NCBI GenBank assembly: GCA_023653785.1
Contig: JAMKCH010058407.1
Location: 1 to 64,000, forward strand
From: Ophioderma brevispina
Taxonomy: Eukaryota > Echinodermata > Ophiuroidea > Amphilepidida > Ophiodermatidae
Length of the DNA stretch: 64,000 nt
Reading direction: 5' to 3'
Position numbers and translations under genes: made by a program. Below, piece after piece: positions 24,158 through 36,300 of this stretch (within the stretch, counting starts at the first letter, position 1; each line of letters starts with the position of its first letter). The notes under the pieces were generated by a model that worked only from the letters and a program-made list of their open reading frames with translations, did not search any database and was not told the origin of the DNA.

Positions 24158-27100
24158 AACACACAATGTCTCGCCTCTAGGCTGTTTTTTTCAATTAATT
24201 TAACCCTATATCGTCCGGTCTGCCCATAAAATCCGCTGGCTGCAGTCCACAAAAACCAATCTTTACCGCTAACATCCTTGGTGTGAGAGGCTCCGTAAAT
24301 TGCCGGCGCGGGTCCCGTTTAATAACACTGGCAAGGAACATACGGACTCATTAAGTGTATATAATACCCCATTAAAGAAATAAAGATTTTATTCAGGTGT
24401 TGACAACAAAGTCTGTATATCCGGTTTATTACTAATGTTAAAACGAATAACTTTTGGAAAGTGCAATTTAATTTTTGTGTTAGAAAATGCAACCCTTTAT
24501 CCTGAATTTATAGTATCGAACATCATACTATTTCCCCTGGAACTTCGGTATAGGTACCTGAGCAACTCCTCTCCCCGGGGTGGGTAGGGGTTCCCCGGTT
24601 TTGCTTGGCAAGTTGATTGTGAACATTATCTTGAAACTAAATTAGTAGAAAAGATTGTTCTAAGTAACGCTTGCTGGTTAATAATTCTAGCATTTAATCG
24701 AACATATTTTGCAAGTATATAAAACAACAAAAAACTCAGCAGTAATATCGAAACAAAAAAAACCTGTATCTGATCAGAATATGAATGCAAAATGCAGCTT
24801 TATTTAATATTTTTTCCTAAACATATATTAGTATATATTCGTATATTTTCTCTGAATTACATGAATAGACGTTTCAAAAGTATCATACAACATACTATGT
24901 TTAGTCCAAGCTACAGACCATCTGACCTTGTTTTATTATATATTTATAAAGTTTTTCAACTGTTTCTAGACCATTTTCCTGCAGAATCTGAATCCGATGG
25001 GTGCCCGACGAGAAACCTTGAGCATTTTTAAAGAAACGCAAAAATTCAAAATTGCTACCAAAAGCACGAAAAACTCCTCTGTTCAACACTTAATAGTTGT
25101 AATTTTTGTTCCTGTCCAGTTGTGACCAATTAAAATAGGATTTAGTAACCACGTAATAAGAAATTCAATATGGCCGCCATCTTACATGTATCGATTTCTC
25201 TGATTACTGAGTGTAAACTGGTCTGATTGACCTACAGGAATATACACATAGTCATCTTAGAGTTTCGGAAGCCATCTTGGATGCAGTAAATATCACATTT
25301 TTTTAAAATAGTTCTTATGGTTTTCATTTCTTGACTGTCAAAACATCTCACGATAGATGCCAATATACAGTCAAAATAGTTCACGATCAGACTCGTTATT
25401 GTTTTGGCAGCCATATTGAAGTCATTGATCACGTGATTAGAATCAATTAACAAGCTAGACAAGCTCAAAAATTACAACTTTGAGTGAACTAACAGATTAT
25501 TTATTGTTTTGTGGCTTATAGGCTCAACGTTTCACGTCTGGCACCCATTAAGAATCGGCATACAATTTGAAATAGTCTAGAACCCGTTTTACCAAACATT
25601 GACATGATGATCTAATAAAAAAAGGTTATAACGGTTCTGAGGAACCTGCTAAGATGGACTAGATATGCTATATTAATTGATGTGTTTTGTACATGTATTT
25701 AGAACAGTGCGGCTATAAGGCGTAATTTTGGCCTCGATTATGCACCTTCGACAAGGCAGTTCAATGGTAGATAACGACTTTTTCCTATAAGCATCGGTTC
25801 TCATACATCGAGCACAACCTAAAAAATCATTAAAATGCTTAAAAGCACACGAAATATTTGAAAAAACATTGGAAAGAAAAATAGCAACCAATACGCGTCT
25901 CAACAAAAATGGGGACAATCAAAAACCGATTTTTTTTCAAATTAATTCAACATAAGTAAGTCGTGGGTGTACATCACATTAGGTGGAAACGATCAGGCTT
26001 TCCAGGATTTTTGTTTCATTCATTTGTGTTTTCAATCGAGAGATAACTCCAGTTTACTGCGGACACACAAAGTCGAGGTTGTGCCGCTTTCTGGTTGATG
26101 TGAAAACAGTTGAACGAATTGGTAAACATAAGGTCTTCACACTTGAACGATATGAAATTCTTTAAAAAGGGATTATTAATTCTAAAGCACTTAAAAGATA
26201 GAAAACAGTTAGTTAATGGTGGAAGTGAGTGATCAGTAAGTTCTGGATTTAAGATAAAGTGAATAACATTCGACCTACTGTTGTTGTTAGAAGAGAACCA
26301 TGAAGGTACAGCCGGCATGCCAGCAACCTGGAGGAGATGAGAGAGTTTTATGGTCTTGAAGTATCATGTAAACGCAAAATTCATACCAAAACTTTGATAC
26401 TTAAATTCCAAATTCAAGTTGTTGTTGGACCTTCAACCAATAGTAAATGCCACAAAGATAGTCCAATATTTTTAAACTATTTCTTGGAGTGTTATTTTGG
26501 TTGCAATTACATTCCTTCCAGCAAGAATTTAACAGATACCATTTTGTACTAAATTCGAAGTGCCATTTCATGAAGTGCAATAAATTATTTGTGTGGCTTG
26601 TTTATTATGAAAAGAAGTATTATCATTTAATTGATATTTACTATAAAACTTGTGTCGATTTAAAACTAGACTTCTTTGTTTACTTTAATCTGTGTTTGTT
26701 TCTTTTGTCGTTAGTGGCAATCTTGTGTAGCTCAAGACATGTCAGCTGCCTTACGGGCGAAGCAGCCAACTCTGCCCAGCATGAAAAGTGGCAACAAAAT
26801 GGGTTTTGGTATTTATATCGCACAAAATTAATTATATCTAGGAGATTTGACAAAGCAAATAAGATGAAACAAACCCATTGGAAAGGCCTTGTCGTCTGTC
26901 TTTAATTTATCATGCCAAGTAAGAATTGACTTATTTGAAATTTCCTAGTTAAACAATTTTTTTTTTGGATTGTACCATTTTTTTTGAGACAGGCTGTACT
27001 TAAAAGGTCTCGATTCAAGAATTACAAAAAGATGAAGATACCGTTTCATAGGGGTTTTCAAAACTCACCGTTACTTCACGCTTCAGTAGATCGAAAAATC

Positions 27101-27479
27101 CATGGTTTCAACTTATGAATTTGTCTTGCTGAAAGCAATCTATATGTTCACAGTTCATGCTAAGGTAAAGAGTCACTTACATATATAGTGGGCGCTATGA
27201 ATTACTCATTAATTATGATGATTTTAAGATACTTATAAGTTCACATGGTTGATTTGAGCCATATCGGGTATTTTATCTCTCTCAGAGTCGTCGCAGTAGT
27301 AAACGGAAAAAAATGCAACCGGGTGTGATTCAGTTTATGATTTGATGTCTAGAGATCCGTTCGCGAACCTCACGCGTACACCATACGTAACACTAGGGTG
27401 TCCTGGATGCTAGCTCATGAAAGCTCGGCAGAAGCTTATTTCCATTGGGGCCATATTACCGGGACGGAATTGAGCCAGC
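24158..27479. other. No gene recognised
   Basis: AT-rich stretch with short open frames only. Nothing matched a family I know, and no strong inverted or tandem structure was noticed. Confidence 0.4.
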
Positions 27480-27785
27480 CGGGGTAATCACCCTACTCTT
27501 TTCGATCACTGACTGTGAGTACATGTACAGGTATGACCCTCTGTAAATGGGACCGACGGCTTAACGTCCCCTCCGAAGGACTGGGGTATTATCATAGTTC
27601 ATTTGCCCCAAGTCCAATTGAACAATGGGAATTCCAATTTCAATCATAGCTCTAATCAATAGCTCTAGATATTAGTACCCGATGATACCTGCAAGTGGTC
27701 CGCCGGGAGTTGAACCGATGACTTTAAAAATAAGCCCCAAATGGTGAATACCCTACCAGTGGGCCACGCGCTCTCCCTAAACGCG
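27480..27785 (-). mobile_element. tRNA-derived SINE
   Basis: On the minus strand the head has a box-A-like 'tggcccactggtaggg' near 27760 and a B box 'ggttcaactcc' near 27710. A body follows with 'gggacgttaagccgtcggtcc', a segment I associate with SINEs of marine invertebrates. It ends near 27480. No intact tRNA fold is evident. Confidence 0.6.
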
Positions 27786-28849
27786 TAGGTGTATACTAAA
27801 CCTACGCAGTATGCATACAGAATAGAGCGTTTTATAACTACGTTGTACATGGTTTTGAATAAATGGTCAACACATGCTTGCATAGTATGCACTTAGATTA
27901 TTACGGGGGGGACAAAAAAAAAAAAAAACGGACACTGATGTCGTGGATATTTGGTCGGTTCTGGGAAACCGAAGGTAGCCGTTGAATCCGGCCGAAAGCG
28001 CATTTTTTGTCTAACGTTGAGGTGCAGAGCCCACTATGGAGAATGTAAAATACCTGTGCAATTATAGATATTTATCTATATTAGTTTTATTTGGACCAGT
28101 GTGGGAAAATATCGGATCCAAAACATAAAATTGGATGATTTACGCCCAATATTTGATTGGTCTCGCTATGAGTTTTAAAATATGGGCTCGACTACGTCTC
28201 GCAACTTTTTTGCAACTCATGTTGACCCATAAATATGAGCTCCAACATCCAATTTGATACCAATATGGTCCTCCTCAGCCAAGCTTCTTTAAATAATTAA
28301 GCTTTCTAAGGAAGAATTGAATTGATAAATATCATAAATGGCGCATATGAGATAAACATAATGTTGCACAGTTTTACTGTGGTCAGACTCTGGCTAGATG
28401 ACTTGGGCAAAAAAATTCTGGATAGATGTGTATAGTAGTTATAAATCTACTATATATAATTAAACTAAAGGGGAACTTTGCAATATCAGTACATATGGGT
28501 TGAACACCTTTTTGACACACAATATCAAAAAACCGTAACCTCGTATACCGAAGGGGGTGTTACCCCCCCCCCTTTCAGTTTTTCCCCGGATTGCTAAATT
28601 TGGTGACAAATATTAATGTAATTGTCAATGAATTTTCCGCTCCTTTTCATCAAAAAACAAACATCCACCGGGGTATAGTAAGATACAAGGTGATCCCAAC
28701 GTGAGGATGGGGGTGGTAAACTGCCATTTACATAGACATACACAGTGAAAATGCAATTTCTCGCCAAAAAGGTTAGAAAAATCAGATCATGCAGCTTTTG
28801 ACTCTACTGATGGGAAATGACTAGTTTAATATGGACACAATTTAGAGCT

Positions 28850-29025
28850 ATAATAAGGTGTTTGAGTCTATAAAATGGCAAATATCAATTTTCCACCCTA
28901 TTATCATATTTTCGTATTTCCTCAACATATGACGTCATGGTGTTGTCATAAAAGTGGCGGATATCAATTTTCACCTATAAAATATTTCGTACTTTCCCAA
29001 TATGACGTCATGGTGACGTCATAAT
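28850..29025 (+). repeat. Tandem pair with CRE palindromes
   Basis: Two units of about 70-75 bp, sharing 'atatcaatttt' and 'cgta.tt.c' and ending 'tatgacgtcatggtg', lie head to tail. Together they contain three perfect TGACGTCA palindromes, at 28930-28937, 29003-29010 and 29014-29021. This octamer is the cAMP-response-element core. Function is unproven. Confidence 0.65.
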
Positions 29026-29034
29026 GGGGATTGT

Positions 29035-29040
29035 TTTATT
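29035..29040 (-). promoter_or_regulatory. Candidate polyadenylation signal for gene 2
   Basis: On the minus strand this is the first canonical AATAAA after the stop at 30003 that I can find; a variant GATAAA lies near 29984. If the distal one is used, the 3' UTR would contain both arms of the 29349-29985 foldback. Confidence 0.25.
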
Positions 29041-29348
29041 GGTAATTATTTTGGTACCAATGAAAGGAAGAAACTATAAGCTATCCTTGGTACCAACATT
29101 ACACACACGGTGAAAAATTAAATTTTTTGGGGTGTTCAGTAACAAAAATCACAGGGTGGTGAACCACCCCCCCTCGGCAGTTTGGTCTTACAAAAAAAAT
29201 TGCCTCAGGTAGACGAGGTTTAAAGTATGAGTCAGGAGTTACAATATATTTAAAACATTGCCGTTAGTAACACATAGCGCAAAACGTGTTATTCTCCGAC
29301 TTACAAATTAGGCAAAGCATGCAGCCAATCACGTTTTCCATAAAGCTA

Positions 29349-29985
29349 TACAGAGTGAATCAAATTAAAAAAATTTGCATGAAAAAACACATATTTCACC
29401 CTAACCTGCTTACTCAACTGTGACGCAGTTGATATTTTCCTAATGTGTATATTGTAGACTTTCTATGCTGAAAAAATGAAAGAATTTGGTGAAAAAATGA
29501 GATAGATATGAAAGATTTTTGTGGCGGATCGATTTTTCTGTCATCATATTCAGACAAAATAATGGAACTGAAAACCCAGCTTAAAGAGACATGAGGAGAT
29601 TTCCAGAAACAAGCGCCCCCAATTTTTGTCGAACCCCGATTTTTACATATTTTCTTTTGCACCTGTTTGTCCAATAACCTTCGAAGGGTTCTCGGTAGGT
29701 GGTCTACAACCGATCCAGTGAAATTTGAGAGAAATTCGTATCCTAAAAATATCTCCTCCTGTCACTTTAACTGTGTAAATCCCATCGGAATCGGGTAAAA
29801 TATATCAGCCGCGAAAATCGTTCATATCTACCTCATTTCTTCACCAAATTCCTTCATTTTTTCAGCATAGAAAGCCGAAAATATGCAATCATGAAAACAT
29901 CAACTGCGTCACAGTTGAGTAAACAGGTCAGGGTTAAGTTTTGTGTTTTTTCATGCACAATTTTTTTTTGATTCACTATGTATTT
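29349..29985. mobile_element. Foldback element at the 3' end of gene 2
   Basis: Arms of about 180-200 bp (29349-29545 and 29810-29985) are inverted copies, for example 'ctcaactgtgacgcagttga' and 'tcaactgcgtcacagttgag'. A separate TTAA-flanked MITE sits in the loop. The right arm ends 18 bases beyond the stop codon of the crystallin-aerolysin gene. Confidence 0.8.
29585..29766. mobile_element. TTAA-flanked MITE (family C), copy 1
   Basis: TTAA at 29581-29584 and 29767-29770 flank ends AGAGACATGAGGAGAT and its near complement ATCTCCTCCTGTCACT. A longer copy is at 43777-44124. The TTAA duplication is the hallmark of piggyBac-type transposition. It is non-coding. Confidence 0.7.
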
Positions 29986-30002
29986 ATCATCATGCAAATC
30001 CA

Positions 30003-30370
30003 TCACTGACGTCTACCATATCGCCCTACACGCTTGTTAAACTTCAAAGAACCCCCAGGAGATACTGTCCATTCACGCGTTTCTCCAGTATCAAGATTGG
30101 TTTCATTATATTGAATATCGATGTCAAAGGAATTTACGCCATTAAACACTCCCGATTCCGTATAGCGATATCCGCAGCTGTCGAGCTCGGCCACGTAAGG
30201 TACGTCAATAACGCCTTCTTTGATCACAGCGGTGACTTCGAGTTTGGTATGCGGGTACACGACATTCCTTATCATGAACGACCATTTGTCAGTTGTAGTA
30301 TTTTCGGAACCTCCTTCCTGACCGACATTGTAGGTTTCTTCTGCACTAACAGTGATTTCTTCACCCACGC
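30003..30370 (-). CDS. Gene 2 exon 5: aerolysin domain, rest, and stop
   Basis: The acceptor 'gcaattatcttcag' is followed by two bases completing a Gly codon, then 121 codons and TGA at 30005-30003. Recognisable family features are the ITVSAEETYNVG strand, a Ser/Thr-rich stretch, the VVYPHTKLEV strand (compare the Pro-x-Thr of natterins), KEGVIDVPYVAEL and the GVFNGVN turn. It ends with a basic tail (GRYGRR). No break is seen. Confidence 0.9.
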
Positions 30371-33300
30371 CTGAAGATAATTGCAAAATCGGAAATTTAA
30401 GTTAGATGGGTTTGCATTGCCCATCCACGATTACACAATATAGTTACAATATAATGGCGTAGCTCCGTCAGAACCAGAAAAGGCCTTCGTAACCAGAAAA
30501 GGGGCGTGTAGCGCTCGAGATATTTGTTACAACAACGTTTGCCGTAAGATTTTGTTCCAGCGTTTCTTTTCTAAAACATTTTTCCCAAATACTTCCGCAC
30601 GCTAAAGACTCGATGCGACTCAACGTTGTTTGCGCGAATAGTTGAGTGTGGAGGTACTCGGATAACATTCTCGTTTATCATGTTTATACCATCAATCCCG
30701 AACCTCTATTTCTGAGTTGTTTATTGAGACCACATGTCGCCCGTCGAGAAGTAACCTAGCGCTCTCCACCTGGGAGCCACTTGTATTCAAAGGTGGATAT
30801 GATGCCGTGAAAAGAAAACGCGTAAAAAGGGTGTCTTTTTTACAACAGGCGATGTACGCGCGTACATCGTTTAGGGTGTCAAAACAGCAAAATATGGAAA
30901 AAAGTGTATGTTTTTTTCTTAACCCTGAAAATGTCATGTTATATATCTGAAACAATCAAATTCTTATTTTTCATTTCTTTTTAAACTAGAATAGATACGT
31001 TTCAAGAATAAATGCTAACCTCTCGCAAAATCTGCAAAAAAACAATGAAAACGCATAGCATCAGTACAAACCGCAGGTGCCAAGTCCAAGATTTGGATCA
31101 AGGCCTATACGCCGCTCCCGGCGCCGCTGCGCGAATTCGTATTATCAGCCATCGCTGTTGAGATTTCTCTGTAAGGAGCGTGAATATTAAAGGAACTCGC
31201 ATGTAAAAAACATGCAATTTACGAAGCTAGAAATTACTATATAAAGATTCGACAATGATCAGGGAACCTAGTGAGCCGAATTTTGTGGATATATTGGGAG
31301 AAACTGACGCAACGAGGATAGACTCCAATTGCCAACTCCTGACCCGTGTGTTAATGCGTACCCTATAAGTTTCTACTATAATGTAGAAACCGTGTAACTC
31401 AATGGGAAATCGCCATGTGTTCGTTAAACTTGTGGATCGTATATATTCCTGTAGGTATTAAAAATTATCCTTCAAATTTATGACTTAGTCCCTGCGATTC
31501 AAAAGGTCAAGTCGAAAACGGCATAGGCCTACTTCCGGTCGCGACGATCCCTGTACAACTTGATGCCTTCCCCTTCATGGGTAGATGATCGTCTGTACTG
31601 CACTGATGCCACTGTGATGGTATAAAGAACGACTTGCAAGCTTGTGCTGGGAATTATAGAAATGCTGGTATGGTTTAGAGTTACATCTTATGCTTTCACC
31701 TTTGCCCAGAGACTAGTTATTCGTTACACTGGTTGTCTACTCTGAACTGGCTCAATGCACTTTCCGATATTCACCCGGAACCGGAAGTATAGAAATCTCT
31801 CAACTGCGCATGCGATGTCTCCCAAACTCCCAAAGGGCTAATAGACACCTAAGGGTACGTGGCTTCAAAACTCAATCATCGGTTGACCGGTGTGGCAGGA
31901 GATATGGTCCGCCGGGTTCACAGTCCGGGAACAATGGTGAATAATAGGGCAATCGATTCAGTTGACTCTTCACGCAACATCAGTTTCACTCTGTATTCCG
32001 TTGTCGTCTATGGAGCCCGGACTGTGGTTCCTGCCGGACCATATCTCCTTTCACACCGGCTGTTCAGGGCGGTTGAACCGCTATTCATTGTAACAATAGA
32101 ACCCGATTGCAACGACGATCAACCGGCAATTGCGTTTAAGGCCGTTCTAACGTAACCCTAACGTAACATAGTGATAGTGAGAGTTTCATTCTATGAGTTC
32201 GCTGACTTTGCGTTGTCTGAGATAGCATGTAATATAAGAAATTACCCAGCTTATTCACGCTTTGACGTTTGAAGCCGGTTGGGCAATTTAGTAACCTAGT
32301 GATCTAATGACCCTGATGAATTCAAGAGCATTTACGGAATAAAGTGCATGCGATGCTGTACGCTTTTTCTTTCGCAAGACTGCTGAATTCATCAGGGTCA
32401 CGGGTCACTAAATGGCCCAACCGCTTTGAAGCTATGTCTTACCAAGTTTGGGGCAGCCAACGGTGGATTTGACGCTGGTCCCAATAGAACTGCCCAATTG
32501 CCAACTCCAAGATGCTTTCACTGTTGTTGATGCTGTCTGTTCCTGGTTCCATTGCGCCATTTCCTCGTGATTGGTATTGTTGGTTTGAGTAAGATGAATC
32601 AAATTCTTTGGTGATATATCTTTCATGGCACTCTCCACTTGGTACTGAAAGGCTGATCACTTCAGTAAGATACTCGGGCTAAAAATAGGAAAAGATAATG
32701 AAGGTCTTTATAGATGGTTACCCTTTGGTGATGGCCAGCAAGGTGGCAGCGGCGGAGGCGGCAACCCTTATGGTTCTGTGGCGGGAAAGCGCGGTCAGGG
32801 GGAATATTGTCCCGATCGGAGGGGTTAAATTGGGTATAGAAACCGCTGATTGTTCAATACATTTCATAAAATATTTAACGAGCGATATTACCTCATTTTT
32901 TAGGAGGCACTATGTTCTCCTCCGCCACCCCCAATTTGCTACGCCCTGACCAGGTGGATTAAGGTGGGTTTTTGATCGCCCTTTTTAAAGGTCCAGGAAA
33001 TAGGTGAATAACCTACTCCAAATCTTGCAAATTACAGGGCCATGAAAAAAAGAATACCCACTAATAGTGACATCATTGTTAAACTGTATTGATTATCAGT
33101 CAGTGTTATGAATATATTCACACCAGACACCTGGAAAATTCATACTCTACGATTAAATCATTGTACCACAAATGATGGCATCACTAAACCAAATATAACA
33201 AACCACATTTCACTTATATTTGCATTTCATCGGACCTTTAAGAAGCACTAAGAGTAGCACTATTGGAATTACATTTTACATGACAACTTCATTGTTCCTA

Positions 33301-36300
33301 ATCAGTGTTTTCATTGAACTTTGAACTTTATCCCATATATCAAAAAAAATATACAACATCCTTTTATGAAAATATTAATATTTTACGCTTTTAATAAGTG
33401 GGTGGAAAATTAATCTATTTTGATAATGAATCCCCCCCCCCAACTTAGGAAAATAATGTGGCCTTTATAAATTCATTAATCGAAATAGGAAATAGTTTCT
33501 GTAAGTAGAAAAAAAACAATATTTGTAGATTGCATTCCAAATTGGAAAGGTTATTTTCTACTCATTTTACCAACATGAGTACCGGTTATTTTCAATTAAA
33601 AAAAAATATCGGATTAAAAAAAAACTAATAACAATGTGAATTTTTAAAAACGTTATCGGTGCCGTATCTCGTATTGGACTGGCTATGCAAAATGACGGGC
33701 CCCCCAATGTTGGGTAGGTACACACAGATCTAATTTATTTTCGAAATGCTAAGCGATTCATGACCTACCCGTTCAAAATCGTTCTAAACAATTTTTGTAA
33801 AATGCCTAGGTCTTTCTGTGAAGGAAACGCATTATGTTGGGTTTTTTTTACTGATTTCAGGGGTTTGTTTAATTCGCCTTTCTACGACACGTTCGCAAAA
33901 AATGTTCGCATATCAATAGAGCTATAGATCAACAGCTGACATGTAGCATGTCAACACATTTCCACCATAACTTAAGTTCTAAAGATTACATCTGTGAACT
34001 AAAAATGTCCAATCTGTAATATTATTTCTTAACAAACAATAAGTGCCATTGGAATTACACATATGACAAGCACCGCTTCACCCCAAACAGTCCCAGCTGA
34101 ACAAACAATGGTGTTAGAACAAAACTATCTGAATTAATTACTTAAGGGTTTAAAAACTTGATGTTTGATATACATATACTGTTATGCCTTATTCTGTTTT
34201 CATTTTTCTCTGTGATCCTCGTAAATAATTAAGAAACATTATATTTATAATAATATTTCTCCGGTGGTTTATTTTTGCAGTGACCTATGTATGCAAGATA
34301 AGGTTGCTATAAACATAAAAGGGCAATTCCGGCGAATTAACTAATTCCAATTACTGTGATTTTTGACTAGTACAAGCCAGATTCGAACCAGCTACATAGT
34401 CTTCCGTTTTTATACCACGTTTTGCTACATTCCCGCATGCCTGCCAATGTTCTATGAGGATTTTGGCCCGAGAATAGCCTCCGAAAAATATAGTCCAGGA
34501 CCATACATTACGTCCGGGAGATAAAATAATGGGAAATAGTATAACATGCTCAGGAGCATAAGGGATTTATAAGCTCCTGGAGCAGTATTTGACTCAGGAT
34601 ATGTCTCAACGCGCCAGGGACTATTTGCCCATTGCTAAGGGGATTATTGTGGCAACAATATTCCCCAGGAGCATATTCAAATATGGAGCATATGGAGCAT
34701 ATTTGACTTAAAATATTTCTCCAGATTATTTTGGCTCAAGGGCATAGTCACAATAGTCATGGAGCCTATTGACAGTAATAAACTAATAGTAAATCCATTT
34801 TACCTGATCAGGTTGCTTCTGAACTTGGAATTTGAAGGCTATGTTACGGGTGGTACCTGTACCTGTTACAGACATTGGTAAAAATCTGATTTTGATGTGA
34901 TTTTTTTTTTTCGATTTTCTGTTTAGCAAAAGCCCTGATAGTGCCTGTAAGTCTTAAGAATCGCGACATTTAGGTGAGCGGATGCATTGAATTAGAAACC
35001 TGCGATTTTTTGGCGTGGAAGAAATTAGGCCTGCGGCCTCCTTCGTCTACTTAAATAGTATGAAGAATAATGACCATGTGGACATAGGAAACATAAATGA
35101 ATACCAATTGACGCAGGTCGAAGATAAAAGATCGCAATCCATGTTGCTCCACACTTCTTGAGGAAGAGATACCGTTGTCTCCATTGGTATGAATAGATTC
35201 TGAGTGACTGTAATTACTACTTTGGTAGAGAAGCCCCCTGGAGACTATAAATAGGTTTGACATTGAAAAATCATCACCATTCTTATTTTGGTTTATTTTT
35301 GTTGCTGGCATGAGTGTTAACATAAACCTGTCAAGTGGTTGGCTTAAAATCCGTGACTTTACAGACAAGGCAGTCTTTTTTTCTGATTCTGTAATTTCTA
35401 TATCGGTGTATCACACAATTTCCAACTTGATACTCAAAATGCCTTTCCCTGGAATATCACTATTTATAAACCTAATGACTGTGTGCACCATTACCTTACA
35501 TTTTTACTCAAACACAAATATTATTGATATTTTTTTTAATTCTGTACTAGGTGTAAACCACGATCAGCTGTTGAATGTAGATTTTTGAGACGCCATCGCT
35601 TGTATGGCTATGTGAAGAGACTTTATGACAAATTATCCTCAAATTCCTCAAAAATTGTCTATACTTATCTTGATTTTTAAGCTCAAAAATGACTTTCTGA
35701 CATTTTTTTCGAATCTCTTGCAATATCGCTGCTCATCTCTTTAACAGCTTACAGTGTGGATTCAGTCTGGATACTATCCAATCATGTGAAATACTATTTG
35801 TCCACATGGTATAGGAACATTCTACAGCGACACTGGAATTTCATTGGATTCTCAGAGTTTCATAACTGTAGTAATTTGAGGGGTGAAAGCCAATAAACTC
35901 TCGCTTCCTTGTGAATTTATTTGTACATGCATAACTTACACAATGTTGTCGCTCTTACCCCCTCGAAAGATACCAGAATATATATTTTTGATGGAAGAGG
36001 AAATTGCCGCTGTTTAGTACTGCAAATCTGGCCCCAAAAGTGGGAGCAGCATTTGAAAATGATAGCTATGAGTCTCAGGTTTCAGAAAATGTATGATGTC
36101 AAATTCGACACCCTAATCAAGAGAAGATATGGGGTTAAAGGTCGCGCCTATTTTCACCATTTTGTAGCCTATTATACACACCTACATAAGAAAGATCCGC
36201 GGAAAAGATATGGCATTACGGTATATATTTCACAGTATTTTCTCTTGTCTCAATCACATAATTCTCGACTTGTTCACTATACGTCAATATGTTGGCAAGT

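Noticed and set aside
30692..30955. Minus-strand open frame in the last intron of gene 2
   Set aside because: No family resemblance, and it contains the 20-bp palindrome. Not compatible with the exon phases.
32439..32660. Second open frame of about 73 codons across gene 2 exon 4
   Set aside because: It overlaps the exon in another frame, has no family resemblance and does not join in phase to the neighbouring exons.
34380..34440. tRNA-like B box 'ggttcgaatct' on the minus strand
   Set aside because: Only a weak A-box match upstream, no cloverleaf and no SINE body recognised.
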